Below, piece by piece: positions 1-6,267 of a stretch of DNA of 10,236 nucleotides. This DNA is from Spongiibacteraceae bacterium (GTDB lineage Bacteria; Pseudomonadota; Gammaproteobacteria; Pseudomonadales; PIVM01): contig JAUXDF010000077.1 of NCBI GenBank assembly GCA_030618505.1, positions 1-10,236 on the forward strand, read 5' to 3'. The notes beneath the pieces were generated by a model. That model searched no databases and was not told the origin of the DNA. It saw only the letters and a program-made list of their open reading frames with translations. The position numbers and the translations under genes were made by a program. Position 1 is the first letter of the stretch. Each line of letters begins with the position of its first letter.

Positions 1-50
1 GCAGGAATGACGATAAAAGGAAAAATGCACCTTTTCTGGATGGAGGTTCG
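1..50. other. pomB downstream spacer with possible half of a palindromic repeat
   Basis: This is the 3' flank of pomB, read leftwards. Bases 15-20 (AAAAGG) and 30-35 (CCTTTT) can form a weak 6-bp hairpin with a 9-nt loop, too AT-rich to call a terminator with confidence. The first 12 bases (GCAGGAATGACG) resemble one arm of the widespread proteobacterial intergenic palindrome of the type 'ATTCCTGC...GCAGGAAT-GACG'. The partner arm would lie outside the window, so this is only a resemblance from memory. Confidence 0.3.
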
Positions 51-1031
51 TTAGAAAACTTCATGGGGCTCAAGTGTAAAGCTGGGCAAAGTTCCAAGAT
101 CCAGTGCTTTAAAGACATCCGGAGCATCACTTTTAAGGCTTTCAAGTTCGTCGCGGGTCTGTTTGTCAAAACCTTGCTGCACGACAATTTCAACCCGCCG
201 ATTTCTTGCCCGGCTGCTAGCACTTTCATTGGCGACCAGGGGTTTAGTTTCGGCAAAACCACTTACTTTCACCCGCGCCGGCTCCAGGATACCGCCTGAT
301 AATAATTCATGGGCAACGGATACCGCACGAGCACTGGATAATTCCCAGTTGGAGCGAAAGCGTGCGGTGCGGATGGGTATATTATCGCTATGCCCCTCTA
401 TCGATACGGAGCCTTCTTTGGTGGTCAGAACATTACGCACTTCGTGTAATACTGGAATATAGGCATGATCGAGCTGGGCAGAGCCGGATATAAACGAGCC
501 TTTTTCGCGGATACGGATAATGATTTTTCGACCCTGTGTCTCGATTTCGACTTCACCGGCGGCTATTTGTGACTGCAGGGATTTTGCCAGATCAGTGGCA
601 TCCTCTTCGGTTTCTTTAATCAACTCTTCGATTTTTTCAGCAATTTTATTGGGCTGGCCGGCATCCAGTGCCTCGGCGCCAGCTTCAAGGTCGTACTCTT
701 GCTGGCACTCTACCTCCAGGCTCATTTCGGTAATGTCGTCGGTATGCTGGTAGATGACATTGATAGGGGTGGGGTCTGGGCGACCGGGGCTGAATTCCTG
801 GGCAATAATGCTGGTTCCTTTAGGGACTTCTTTTACTTTCAGTTTGGTTTGTACACCAAAGGCCTGGGCCATGGAGCCGGCCAGGCGCTTGAACTTCATT
901 GCATCCATTTCTGCAAAGGACAATAACAGTACAAAAAAGCACATCAGTAGTGCCATTAAATCGGCGAAGGTGCCCATCCAGGCGGGTAATCCGGGAATGC
1001 ATTCGGGACAATCCTTTTCTTCATCGCTCAT
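51..1031 (-). CDS. pomB: Flagellar motor stator protein PomB/MotB (sodium type)
   Basis: PomB is the B subunit of the flagellar stator. With PomA it forms an inner-membrane ion channel whose periplasmic part anchors to peptidoglycan. The 326-aa protein has a short cytoplasmic N terminus, then one membrane helix (about residues 20-40) containing the ion-binding aspartate D24 in TFADLMALLMCFFVLLLSF. A periplasmic linker follows, then a C-terminal OmpA/MotB peptidoglycan-binding domain (about 170-290) with the motif GHSDN and the basic stretch SSRARNRRVEI. The N-terminal motif (GTFADLM, FKxxAGSM, PKGTSxIAQEF, PGRPxPTPI) matches Vibrio PomB rather than the proton-type MotB of enterics. Length is close to Vibrio PomB (about 315 aa). 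Start is ATG at 1029-1031, with GGGGGT at 1041-1046 as ribosome binding site overlapping the pomA stop. It lies 14 nt after pomA, so the two are surely co-transcribed. Sodium use is inferred from similarity. Confidence 0.95.
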   Translation of the reverse strand: MSDEEKDCPECIPGLPAWMGTFADLMALLMCFFVLLLSFAEMDAMKFKRLAGSMAQAFGVQTKLKVKEVPKGTSIIAQEFSPGRPDPTPINVIYQHTDDITEMSLEVECQQEYDLEAGAEALDAGQPNKIAEKIEELIKETEEDATDLAKSLQSQIAAGEVEIETQGRKIIIRIREKGSFISGSAQLDHAYIPVLHEVRNVLTTKEGSVSIEGHSDNIPIRTARFRSNWELSSARAVSVAHELLSGGILEPARVKVSGFAETKPLVANESASSRARNRRVEIVVQQGFDKQTRDELESLKSDAPDVFKALDLGTLPSFTLEPHEVF

Positions 1032-1040
1032 CGCTGGTTT

Positions 1041-1046
1041 ACCCCC
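1041..1046 (-). promoter_or_regulatory. Ribosome binding site of pomB inside the pomA stop region
   Basis: On the minus strand this reads GGGGGT, 9 nt before the pomB ATG. Its first base is the last base of the pomA stop codon (TAG at 1046-1048). The arrangement suggests translational coupling of pomA and pomB. Confidence 0.6.
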
Positions 1047-1804
1047 TATTCTTCTTCTTTTTCACGACTTCCCTGGGGCAGGTAGTTACGCAGCATGCTG
1101 TCAATTACCCGGGGGTTTTGTCCTGCCTGAATGGCCAGCAGGGCATCGATGACCAGCTTTTTGATCATGCCCTCCTCGCCCATGCGCAGTTTGAGCTTGT
1201 CGGCAATCGGAATAGCGACCATATTGGCTAGCATCGCGCCATACAATGTGGTTAATAGCGCAACCGCCATTGCTGGGCCAATTGATTTTGGGTCATCCAT
1301 ATTGGCGAGCATCGCCACCAGTCCAATCAGGGTGCCGATCATGCCCATCGCCGGGGCGACATCCCCTACCGCTTGCCATATGCCCGCGCCTTTATGATGT
1401 CGTTCCAGGGCCTGGTTCATGTCTTTTGACAGCAGGGTCTTGACCACCTCGGGGTCGTGACCGTCAACTAACAGCTGAATACCACTTTGCAGAAAGTCGT
1501 TGCTGACCTCCTTTCCCTCCAGAGAGAGCAGTCCACCCTTGCGGGCCGCATCGGCAAGCTCCACTACTTCATCAATCAGCTCGGCTGGATCAGACACTTT
1601 AAACATAAAAGCTTTGCCGGCTATTTTAATCGCTCCGAGAAATTGGCTCAGGCCAAATTTCATCATTACCACAAAAACACTACCGACGATAACGATGAGC
1701 ACAGAGGGGACATCGGCAAACATGCCCAAGCTACCGCTGAGCAACATTGCCATAATAATAATGGCGAACGCACCGATCATGCCTATGAGCGTTGCTAAAT
1801 CCAC
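1046..1804 (-). CDS. pomA: Flagellar motor stator protein PomA/MotA (sodium type)
   Basis: PomA is the A subunit of the flagellar stator, an inner-membrane protein with four helices that generates torque against the rotor protein FliG. At 252 aa it equals Vibrio PomA (about 253). Helices are visible at about 5-25, 33-51, 150-170 and 180-203; the last contains PAMAVALLTTLYGAMLANM. The large cytoplasmic loop carries R88 and E99 (DAARKG...EGKEV), at the same numbering as the charged residues that face FliG in Vibrio PomA. The C-terminal tail is highly charged (REKEEE). The start codon is GTG at 1802-1804, chosen because GGGGAG (1811-1816, minus strand) lies 6 nt upstream and the protein then begins MDLATLIG as in PomA. 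It is the first gene of the pomAB operon. No other flagellar gene is in the window, which is usual for pomAB next to xseB-ispA-dxs in gammaproteobacteria. Confidence 0.95.
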   Translation of the reverse strand: MDLATLIGMIGAFAIIIMAMLLSGSLGMFADVPSVLIVIVGSVFVVMMKFGLSQFLGAIKIAGKAFMFKVSDPAELIDEVVELADAARKGGLLSLEGKEVSNDFLQSGIQLLVDGHDPEVVKTLLSKDMNQALERHHKGAGIWQAVGDVAPAMGMIGTLIGLVAMLANMDDPKSIGPAMAVALLTTLYGAMLANMVAIPIADKLKLRMGEEGMIKKLVIDALLAIQAGQNPRVIDSMLRNYLPQGSREKEEE

Positions 1805-1810
1805 GAATGA

Positions 1811-1816
1811 CTCCCC
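1811..1816 (-). promoter_or_regulatory. Ribosome binding site deciding the GTG start of pomA
   Basis: The minus strand reads GGGGAG, 6 nt before GTG at 1802-1804. There is no ATG in a better position, so this site supports the GTG start. Confidence 0.65.
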
Positions 1817-1971
1817 AATATTTACCGCTGCTAAGAGGCGGTAGTGAATGCTTGTGCCTACAAAATTAAAAATCCACTAGCTCAATGATTTCGTTAATTT
1901 TTTCATCATTAAGACAATAAATCACTAAGCCTAAAGTCTAGTCGTTTATTAACAAAAATCATCTCCTAAGT

Positions 1972-1980
1972 TGCTAAATT
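1972..1980 (+). promoter_or_regulatory. Candidate extended -10 for xseB-ispA
   Basis: TGCTAAATT fits an extended -10 (TGn plus TAAATT, 4 of 6 to TATAAT). Upstream TTAACA (1949-1954) would be the -35, but its 20-nt spacing is long, so the call rests mostly on the extended -10. It lies about 95 nt before the xseB start. Confidence 0.25.
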
Positions 1981-2060
1981 TACAGTTTTATCAACAAGCA
2001 TGCTGCGGATTTGACCGCACCCGGTCGCTGATGTAGGGTTCGCCCCTGATTGACTATCGT

Positions 2061-2066
2061 GGAGAG
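2061..2066 (+). promoter_or_regulatory. Ribosome binding site deciding the xseB start
   Basis: GGAGAG lies 7 nt before ATG 2074. It would fall inside the coding sequence if the upstream in-frame TTG at 2050 were used, which argues for the shorter 79-aa XseB. Confidence 0.65.
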
Positions 2067-2073
2067 AGCGTCA

Positions 2074-2313
2074 ATGGCGCGTAAAAAAACACTCGATTTT
2101 GAAAAAGCACTGGATCAACTGGAGCAATTGGTTGAGCAAATGGAAGAAGGTGAGCTGTCTCTGGAAGATTCTCTGAAGGCCTTTGAAAAGGGCATCAATT
2201 TAACCCGGGACTGCCAGGGCGCACTGAATGAGGCGCAGCAAAAAGTAGAGCTGTTGCTGGAAGAAAATGGCGAGCTAAGTAGCGAGCCCTTTGCCGATAT
2301 TGATGAGGACTGA
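2074..2313 (+). CDS. xseB: Exodeoxyribonuclease VII small subunit
   Basis: XseB is the small subunit of exonuclease VII, which with XseA degrades single-stranded DNA into oligonucleotides in repair. Several copies of the small helical subunit bind each XseA, and xseA is not in this window. The product is 79 aa (E. coli about 80) and begins MARKKTLDFEKALDQLEQLV, with the typical coiled-coil core ALDQLEQLVEQMEEGELSLE followed by SLKAFEKGINL and a helix QQKVELLL, then an acidic tail. A longer frame opens at TTG 2050. I prefer ATG 2074, because GGAGAG (2061-2066) is 7 nt upstream and the family starts here. Its TGA overlaps the ispA ATG by one base, so the two are translationally coupled. Confidence 0.95.
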   Translation: MARKKTLDFEKALDQLEQLVEQMEEGELSLEDSLKAFEKGINLTRDCQGALNEAQQKVELLLEENGELSSEPFADIDED

Positions 2314-3245
2314 TGGATAGCGATTTTGAGTCTTATATCAGTCACTGTCAGCAGCGAATTAACCGGGCGCTGGAATTAGCGCTGCAGGGCAGTAACTCCC
2401 CTTATTGCAGTATCCCCACACAGCAGCATACACAAGAGTTGTTTGCCGCCATGCACTATAGCGTGATGAACGGCGGCAAGCGTGTCAGGCCGTTGTTGTT
2501 TTATGCGGCCGCGCAGGCGCTTGATGAGGGAGTTGATGTTACCGGCAATAACACCACAGATCTTGATCAGCTAGGCTGTGCTTTGGAGTTTATTCACAGT
2601 TATTCACTGGTACATGATGATCTGCCGGCAATGGATGACGATGATCTCCGTCGGGGTAAGCCAAGCTGCCATCGCGCCTTTAATGAGGCCACCGCTATTC
2701 TCTGTGCTGATGCACTGCAAGCCGAAGCTTTTGCGCTGATTTGTGCGACTTCACTGGATCCGTCGGTAAAAGTGGCTTTGGTTCGCGAGCTGGCAGGTGC
2801 TGCTGGCGCAAGGGGTATGGTCGGTGGGCAGGCTATTGATCTGGCGGCGGTGGGCCAAAATATTGATGTTGCTCATCTGCAGTCGATGCATCAGCTAAAA
2901 ACCGGCGCGCTGATTCGTGCTAGCGTGGCGATGGGCGCAATTGCCGCCGGGGGCAGCAAAGAACAGCTGGCTGCGCTGGACACTTATGCTCTGGATATCG
3001 GTTTGGCCTTTCAGGTACGCGACGATATTCTTGATATTGAGAGTGATACTGCCACTTTGGGTAAGGCGCAGGGAGCGGATCTGGCCTTGGGCAAACCGAC
3101 TTATCCGGCACTGCTGGGTATGAAGGGGGCGAAGGAGAAGCTGCGGGAGCTTTATGAGGATGCATTAAGCTCTCTTGAGTCTTTTGATGGGCAGGCTTTG
3201 CGTTTGCGCCAGCTGGCCGATTTTATTATTCAGCGGCGCCATTAG
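2313..3245 (+). CDS. ispA: Farnesyl diphosphate synthase (short-chain polyprenyl synthase)
   Basis: IspA condenses dimethylallyl diphosphate with two isopentenyl diphosphates to give farnesyl diphosphate, precursor of undecaprenyl carrier, quinone side chains and heme O, in the cytosol. The 310-aa protein shows GGKRVRPLL (IPP-binding region), the first aspartate-rich motif DDLPAMDDDDLRRGK from D102, GQAIDL, the KTGALIRAS motif, and the second aspartate-rich motif DDILD at 237-241 (FQVRDDILDIESD). It ends with the LADFIIQRRH tail typical of gammaproteobacterial IspA (about 300 aa). Start is ATG at 2313, overlapping the xseB stop (TGATG), with GAGGA at 2305-2309 as ribosome binding site. All catalytic aspartates are intact. 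A geranylgeranyl synthase is the alternative, but the sequence and the xseB-ispA-dxs context strongly favour FPP synthase. Confidence 0.95.
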   Translation: MDSDFESYISHCQQRINRALELALQGSNSPYCSIPTQQHTQELFAAMHYSVMNGGKRVRPLLFYAAAQALDEGVDVTGNNTTDLDQLGCALEFIHSYSLVHDDLPAMDDDDLRRGKPSCHRAFNEATAILCADALQAEAFALICATSLDPSVKVALVRELAGAAGARGMVGGQAIDLAAVGQNIDVAHLQSMHQLKTGALIRASVAMGAIAAGGSKEQLAALDTYALDIGLAFQVRDDILDIESDTATLGKAQGADLALGKPTYPALLGMKGAKEKLRELYEDALSSLESFDGQALRLRQLADFIIQRRH

Positions 3246-3411
3246 ACAGGTTGTTTCAAAAGCCTATCAGTTTGCAAAAAACAGTAAAATTACCGTGTGG
3301 CTCGAGGGCTCTTTTTTAACACAGTTAAAGCCATTGTCCGTGCTTTGCGGTACAATACCCCGGTTTCGAACCCCGTATACTCTTCTTCTGTGACGATATT
3401 CAGCCAACCAC
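3246..3411 (+). promoter_or_regulatory. ispA-dxs spacer with candidate dxs promoter
   Basis: The 166-base gap is large enough for a separate dxs promoter. Candidate -10 boxes are TACAAT (3351-3356) and TATACT (3376-3381). Neither has a good -35 at 16-18 nt; the nearest to TACAAT is TTAAAG (3325-3330), 20 nt away. A T-run at 3312-3317 is not preceded by a real stem, so no terminator is called, and dxs may also be read through from ispA. Confidence 0.3.
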
Positions 3412-5325
3412 ATGCTTAAAGAAATTCCCCTTACCAGGCCGCAAACTCCTCTGCTGGATAGCACCGAAAGCGCGCTTGAGCTGCGCAGCCTGGAAGAAGA
3501 GCAGCTGCCTCAGCTGGCCTGTGAGTTACGGGAGTTTTTGCTTTACAGTGTTGGTCAGACAGGTGGCCATTTTGGTGCCGGACTAGGGGTGGTCGAGTTA
3601 ACTCTGGCGCTTCACTACGTTTACAATACCCCTGATGACCAGCTGGTTTGGGATGTTGGCCACCAGTGCTATCCCCATAAAATATTGACCGGTCGACGCG
3701 AGCAAATGGCTTCATTGCGCCAGCAGGGTGGTTTGTCCGGTTTTCCCAAGCGCACCGAAAGCCCCTATGACAGCTTTGGTGTGGGACATTCCAGTACCAG
3801 CATTAGTGCGGCCTTAGGGATGGCGGTTGGTGCCGCGCAAAAAGGCTCAAAGCGCAGAGCTGTTGCCATTATTGGTGATGGTGCGATGACCGGCGGCATG
3901 GCCTTTGAGGCCTTGAATCACGCCGCCCATACTGATGCCAATCTGCTGGTGGTGTTAAATGACAATCAAATGTCTATCTCTCATAATGAGGGAGGGCTCG
4001 CCACTTATTTTGCCAAAATCTGGGCTAGCAAGCTCTATACCAATGTTCGAAAGGGTAGTAAGCGCGTACTATCAAAAGTCCCCACTGCCTTTGAGCTGGC
4101 CCGTCGCACCGAAGAGCATATGAAGGGCATGGTAGCCCCTGGTACTCTGTTTGAAGAGTTGGGTTTTAACTATATTGGCCCGGTGGATGGCCATGATTTA
4201 CCGACGCTGATTAATACCCTGCGTAATATGCGTGATCTTGATGGGCCGCAACTGCTGCATGTGTTTACCCAAAAAGGTAAAGGTTTTGAGCCCGCCGAGG
4301 AGGATCCGGTTAGCTATCATGCGATCAACAAGATAGAGCCTGAACCTGAAGCTAAGCCCGAGTTGAGTGTTGCGGCACCCCAAAAACCGAAATATCAGCA
4401 GATTTTTGGCGACTGGCTTTGTGATATGGCTGAGGCGGATCCAGCACTGGTCGGTATTACGCCTGCTATGTGTGATGGCTCTGGCATGCTGGAGTTTGCT
4501 GAGCGCTTTGCCGAGCGTTATCACGATGTGGCGATTGCCGAGCAACATGCAGTTACCTTTGCTGCCGGTCTTGCTTGCGAAGGCGCCAAGCCGGTCGTAG
4601 CGATTTACTCAACTTTTTTACAGCGTGCTTACGACCAGTTGATTCATGATGTTGCCTTGCAAAACCTGGACGTGCTGTTTGCTATCGACCGTGCTGGGCT
4701 GGTGGGTGAGGATGGTGCGACCCATGCGGGTGCCTTTGATTTGTCTTTTTTGCGCTGCATTCCCAATATGCTGGTGATGGCACCTTCGGATGAAAATGAA
4801 ACACGCCAGCTGCTTTACACCGGATTTAAGCACAATGGCCCCGCCGCCGTGCGCTATCCTCGTGGTACTGGCCCTGGTACCGTTATTGAAAAACAGATGA
4901 CAGCGCTGGAAATAGGTAAAGCACAGCTGCGGCGTCGAGGCGCTCAGGTGGCTATTCTTTGTTTTGGCACCTTGTTGTCATCTGCCTTAAAAGCCGCTGA
5001 GCTGCTCAATGCTACTGTTGTTGATATGCGCTTTGTAAAACCCTTGGATGAGGCGCTTATTGATGAGTTAGCGGCCAGTCATGAGCTACTGGTTACCCTT
5101 GAGGAGAATGCGATTCAGGGAGGGGCTGGTAGTGCTGTGGGCGAATATCTGAGTCGTCGTGGTTTGGTGATGCCTTTGCTAAACCTGGGTTTACCCGACA
5201 ACTTTATCAGTCATGGTAAACATCAGGACTTATTGGCTGACTGTGGTTTGGATAAGGAGGGCATCCTGCGCTCTATTCAAGACCGCCTGACACTTTTGCA
5301 GCGACCACATAGGCAGCAGGTTTAG
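3412..5325 (+). CDS. dxs: 1-Deoxy-D-xylulose-5-phosphate synthase
   Basis: DXS is the thiamine-diphosphate- and Mg-dependent enzyme that condenses pyruvate and glyceraldehyde 3-phosphate to DXP, the first step of the MEP isoprenoid pathway (also feeding thiamine and pyridoxal synthesis). The 637-aa protein is near the E. coli length (620). Visible elements are the catalytic-site His53 in GGHFGAGLG, the TPP/Mg motif GDG at 155-157 continuing to NDN at 183-185, and the transketolase pyrimidine domain with the catalytic glutamate E377 in AIAEQHAVTF. STFLQRAYDQ and the C-terminal transketolase domain (VVDMRFVKPLDEALI, about 540-555) follow. An in-frame TGA at 3391-3393 rules out an earlier start, so ATG 3412 stands, yet no Shine-Dalgarno sequence precedes it. 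It follows ispA by 166 nt and converges with ribA 30 nt downstream. Confidence 0.97.
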   Translation: MLKEIPLTRPQTPLLDSTESALELRSLEEEQLPQLACELREFLLYSVGQTGGHFGAGLGVVELTLALHYVYNTPDDQLVWDVGHQCYPHKILTGRREQMASLRQQGGLSGFPKRTESPYDSFGVGHSSTSISAALGMAVGAAQKGSKRRAVAIIGDGAMTGGMAFEALNHAAHTDANLLVVLNDNQMSISHNEGGLATYFAKIWASKLYTNVRKGSKRVLSKVPTAFELARRTEEHMKGMVAPGTLFEELGFNYIGPVDGHDLPTLINTLRNMRDLDGPQLLHVFTQKGKGFEPAEEDPVSYHAINKIEPEPEAKPELSVAAPQKPKYQQIFGDWLCDMAEADPALVGITPAMCDGSGMLEFAERFAERYHDVAIAEQHAVTFAAGLACEGAKPVVAIYSTFLQRAYDQLIHDVALQNLDVLFAIDRAGLVGEDGATHAGAFDLSFLRCIPNMLVMAPSDENETRQLLYTGFKHNGPAAVRYPRGTGPGTVIEKQMTALEIGKAQLRRRGAQVAILCFGTLLSSALKAAELLNATVVDMRFVKPLDEALIDELAASHELLVTLEENAIQGGAGSAVGEYLSRRGLVMPLLNLGLPDNFISHGKHQDLLADCGLDKEGILRSIQDRLTLLQRPHRQQV

Positions 5326-5355
5326 TCGTTTTCCTGGCGAATACCTCAAGTGGGT

Positions 5356-5949
5356 TTAGTCCTCGCCTAGAATATGCCCAAGTTTCCCGGCTTTTGTATC
5401 CAGGTATTTGATATTATGAGGGTTTTTGCCTGTTTGCAGGGGGATGCGCTCAACCACTTCTATGCCCTGCTCTTCCAGTGCCGAAACCTTGCGTGGATTA
5501 TTGGTCATTAATTTAACACGCTGAATTCCAAGGTGTGCCAGCATACCTTTGCAGATGCTGTAATCGCGCATATCCGCACCAAAACCAAGGCGCTCATTGG
5601 CTTCTACGGTATCTGCACCGGCATCTTGTAATTTGTAGGCTTTTATCTTGTTGAGCAAACCAATGCCGCGGCCCTCTTGGCGTAGATACAATAAAGCTCC
5701 TCTCCCCTCATCAGCAATCTTGTCCAGGGCTGCCTGTAATTGCGAGCCGCAATCACAGCGAAGGCTAAAGAGCGCATCACCGGTCAGGCATTCTGAGTGA
5801 ATGCGAGCCAGTACTGGCTCGCCATTGGCAACATCGCCAAGCGTTAGCACCAGATGCTCTTTCTCATTATCTTCGTCCCAAAAGCCGTGCATCTCAAAAA
5901 TAGCTTTCGGCATGGGTAAACGAGAACTTTCAACAAAACGAACCGTCAC
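5356..5949 (-). CDS. ribA: GTP cyclohydrolase II
   Basis: RibA hydrolyses GTP to 2,5-diamino-6-ribosylamino-pyrimidinone phosphate with release of formate and diphosphate, the first step of the purine branch of riboflavin synthesis. It is a cytosolic, zinc-dependent enzyme. The 197-aa protein (E. coli 196) is the stand-alone form, without a fused RibB domain. The zinc ligands C54, C65 and C67 (SECLTGDALF...RCDCG) fall at E. coli numbering, and the GTP-binding RQEGRGIGLLNKIKAY, catalytic Y105 and TNNPRKV motifs are present. The start is GTG at 5947-5949, set by AAGGAG (5957-5962, minus strand) 7 nt upstream. A sigma70-type promoter sits just before it. Its stop is 30 nt from the dxs stop. The dxs-ribA neighbourhood also occurs, with spacing genes, in Pseudomonas. 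Confidence 0.97.
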   Translation of the reverse strand: MTVRFVESSRLPMPKAIFEMHGFWDEDNEKEHLVLTLGDVANGEPVLARIHSECLTGDALFSLRCDCGSQLQAALDKIADEGRGALLYLRQEGRGIGLLNKIKAYKLQDAGADTVEANERLGFGADMRDYSICKGMLAHLGIQRVKLMTNNPRKVSALEEQGIEVVERIPLQTGKNPHNIKYLDTKAGKLGHILGED

Positions 5950-5956
5950 CGGCTTA

Positions 5957-5962
5957 CTCCTT
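5957..5962 (-). promoter_or_regulatory. Ribosome binding site of ribA (GTG start)
   Basis: The minus strand reads AAGGAG with a 7-nt spacer to GTG 5949. It is a near-ideal Shine-Dalgarno sequence and fixes the start codon. Confidence 0.8.
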
Positions 5963-5982
5963 CGCTCTATAGAGGGCTGCGC

Positions 5983-6011
5983 ATTTTATCAGCTGTGAGG
6001 AGTCTTGTCTG
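5983..6011 (-). promoter_or_regulatory. Sigma70-type promoter of ribA
   Basis: On the minus strand the -35 is CAGACA (6006-6011, 4 of 6 to TTGACA), followed by a 17-nt spacer and an extended -10 TGATAAAAT (5983-5991). The expected transcript start is near 5976, giving a leader of about 27 nt that contains the AAGGAG site. There is no room for an FMN riboswitch. A 10-bp palindrome CTCTATAGAG (5965-5974) sits in this leader just upstream of the Shine-Dalgarno. Confidence 0.6.
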
Positions 6012-6215
6012 ACCCCGTTGATGAATAATTTGGGTTTAGCGGTGATTTTTCGACAAAACACTCGATAGTTTTAGCCCTGCAAGTGTAAAATCCTATCGCG
6101 ATTTGCAATAACCTACTTAAGTCAGTTGGTTTTAAAGAAAAAATTTGGTAGCCTTGGCGCCTCAGGATTGAAGTGCGTAATAACAATAAACCATGCATGA
6201 AGTCCAGTTTGGGGG

Positions 6216-6244
6216 TTACAATCCGCACTGCTTCTGCATATATA
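6216..6244 (+). promoter_or_regulatory. Candidate promoter of the barrel protein gene
   Basis: TTACAA (6216-6221) and TATATA (6239-6244) are separated by 17 nt. The -35 matches the consensus at only 3 of 6 positions. Transcription would start near 6251, leaving a short leader of about 17 nt that includes AAGGAG (6257-6262). Confidence 0.35.
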
Positions 6245-6256
6245 AGTGATAAAAAT

Positions 6257-6262
6257 AAGGAG
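6257..6262 (+). promoter_or_regulatory. Ribosome binding site of the barrel protein gene
   Basis: AAGGAG lies 5 nt before ATG 6268. It is strong and shows that this otherwise unrecognised gene is translated. Confidence 0.75.
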
Positions 6263-6267
6263 ATAAC

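Larger units (their letters stand above)
1805..2073. other. Divergent intergenic region pomA / xseB
   Basis: This 269-base spacer must hold the promoters for pomAB (leftwards) and xseB-ispA (rightwards). The middle (about 1860-2000) is strongly AT-rich. Near pomA there is a 5-bp hairpin ACCGC/GCGGT (1824-1828 with 1838-1842). Near xseB there are two mutually exclusive 5-bp stems, TGCGG/CCGCA (2004-2008 with 2015-2019) and GACCG/CGGTC (2013-2017 with 2022-2026). I could not find a convincing sigma28 (FliA) or sigma54 promoter for pomAB, and see no small gene here. Confidence 0.5.
5950..6267. other. Divergent intergenic region ribA / outer-membrane protein gene
   Basis: This 318-base gene-free stretch holds the ribA promoter (5983-6011, leftwards) and a candidate promoter and ribosome binding site for the barrel protein gene (6216-6262, rightwards). 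The centre (about 6015-6200) is AT-rich with no coding frame that I trust. It contains a small palindrome ATCGCGAT (6095-6102). I see no tRNA, riboswitch or repeat array in it. Confidence 0.5.

Noticed and set aside
1930..1960. Sigma28 (FliA) promoter for pomAB on the minus strand
   Set aside because: A TAAA followed about 14 nt later by GCTTAGTG is present, but the second element matches GCCGATAA poorly.
1986..1996. DnaA-box-like TTATCAACA
   Set aside because: It is a single site with one mismatch, with no cluster of boxes, dnaA gene or origin-type repeat nearby.
2050..2073. Longer XseB starting at TTG 2050
   Set aside because: The ribosome binding site GGAGAG would lie inside the coding sequence, and the extra eight residues do not fit the family N terminus.
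3299..3320. Possible intrinsic terminator after ispA at the T-run
   Set aside because: The bases before the T-run (GGCTCGAGGGCTC) do not form a stem longer than 3-4 bp.
3351..3381. tRNA T-arm-like string GGTTTCGAACCCCG before dxs
   Set aside because: The flanking bases do not form the 5-bp T stem, and no acceptor, D or anticodon arm is present.
5950..6060. FMN riboswitch before ribA
   Set aside because: The predicted promoter leaves a leader of about 27 nt, too short for the RFN element, and no conserved RFN sequences are seen.
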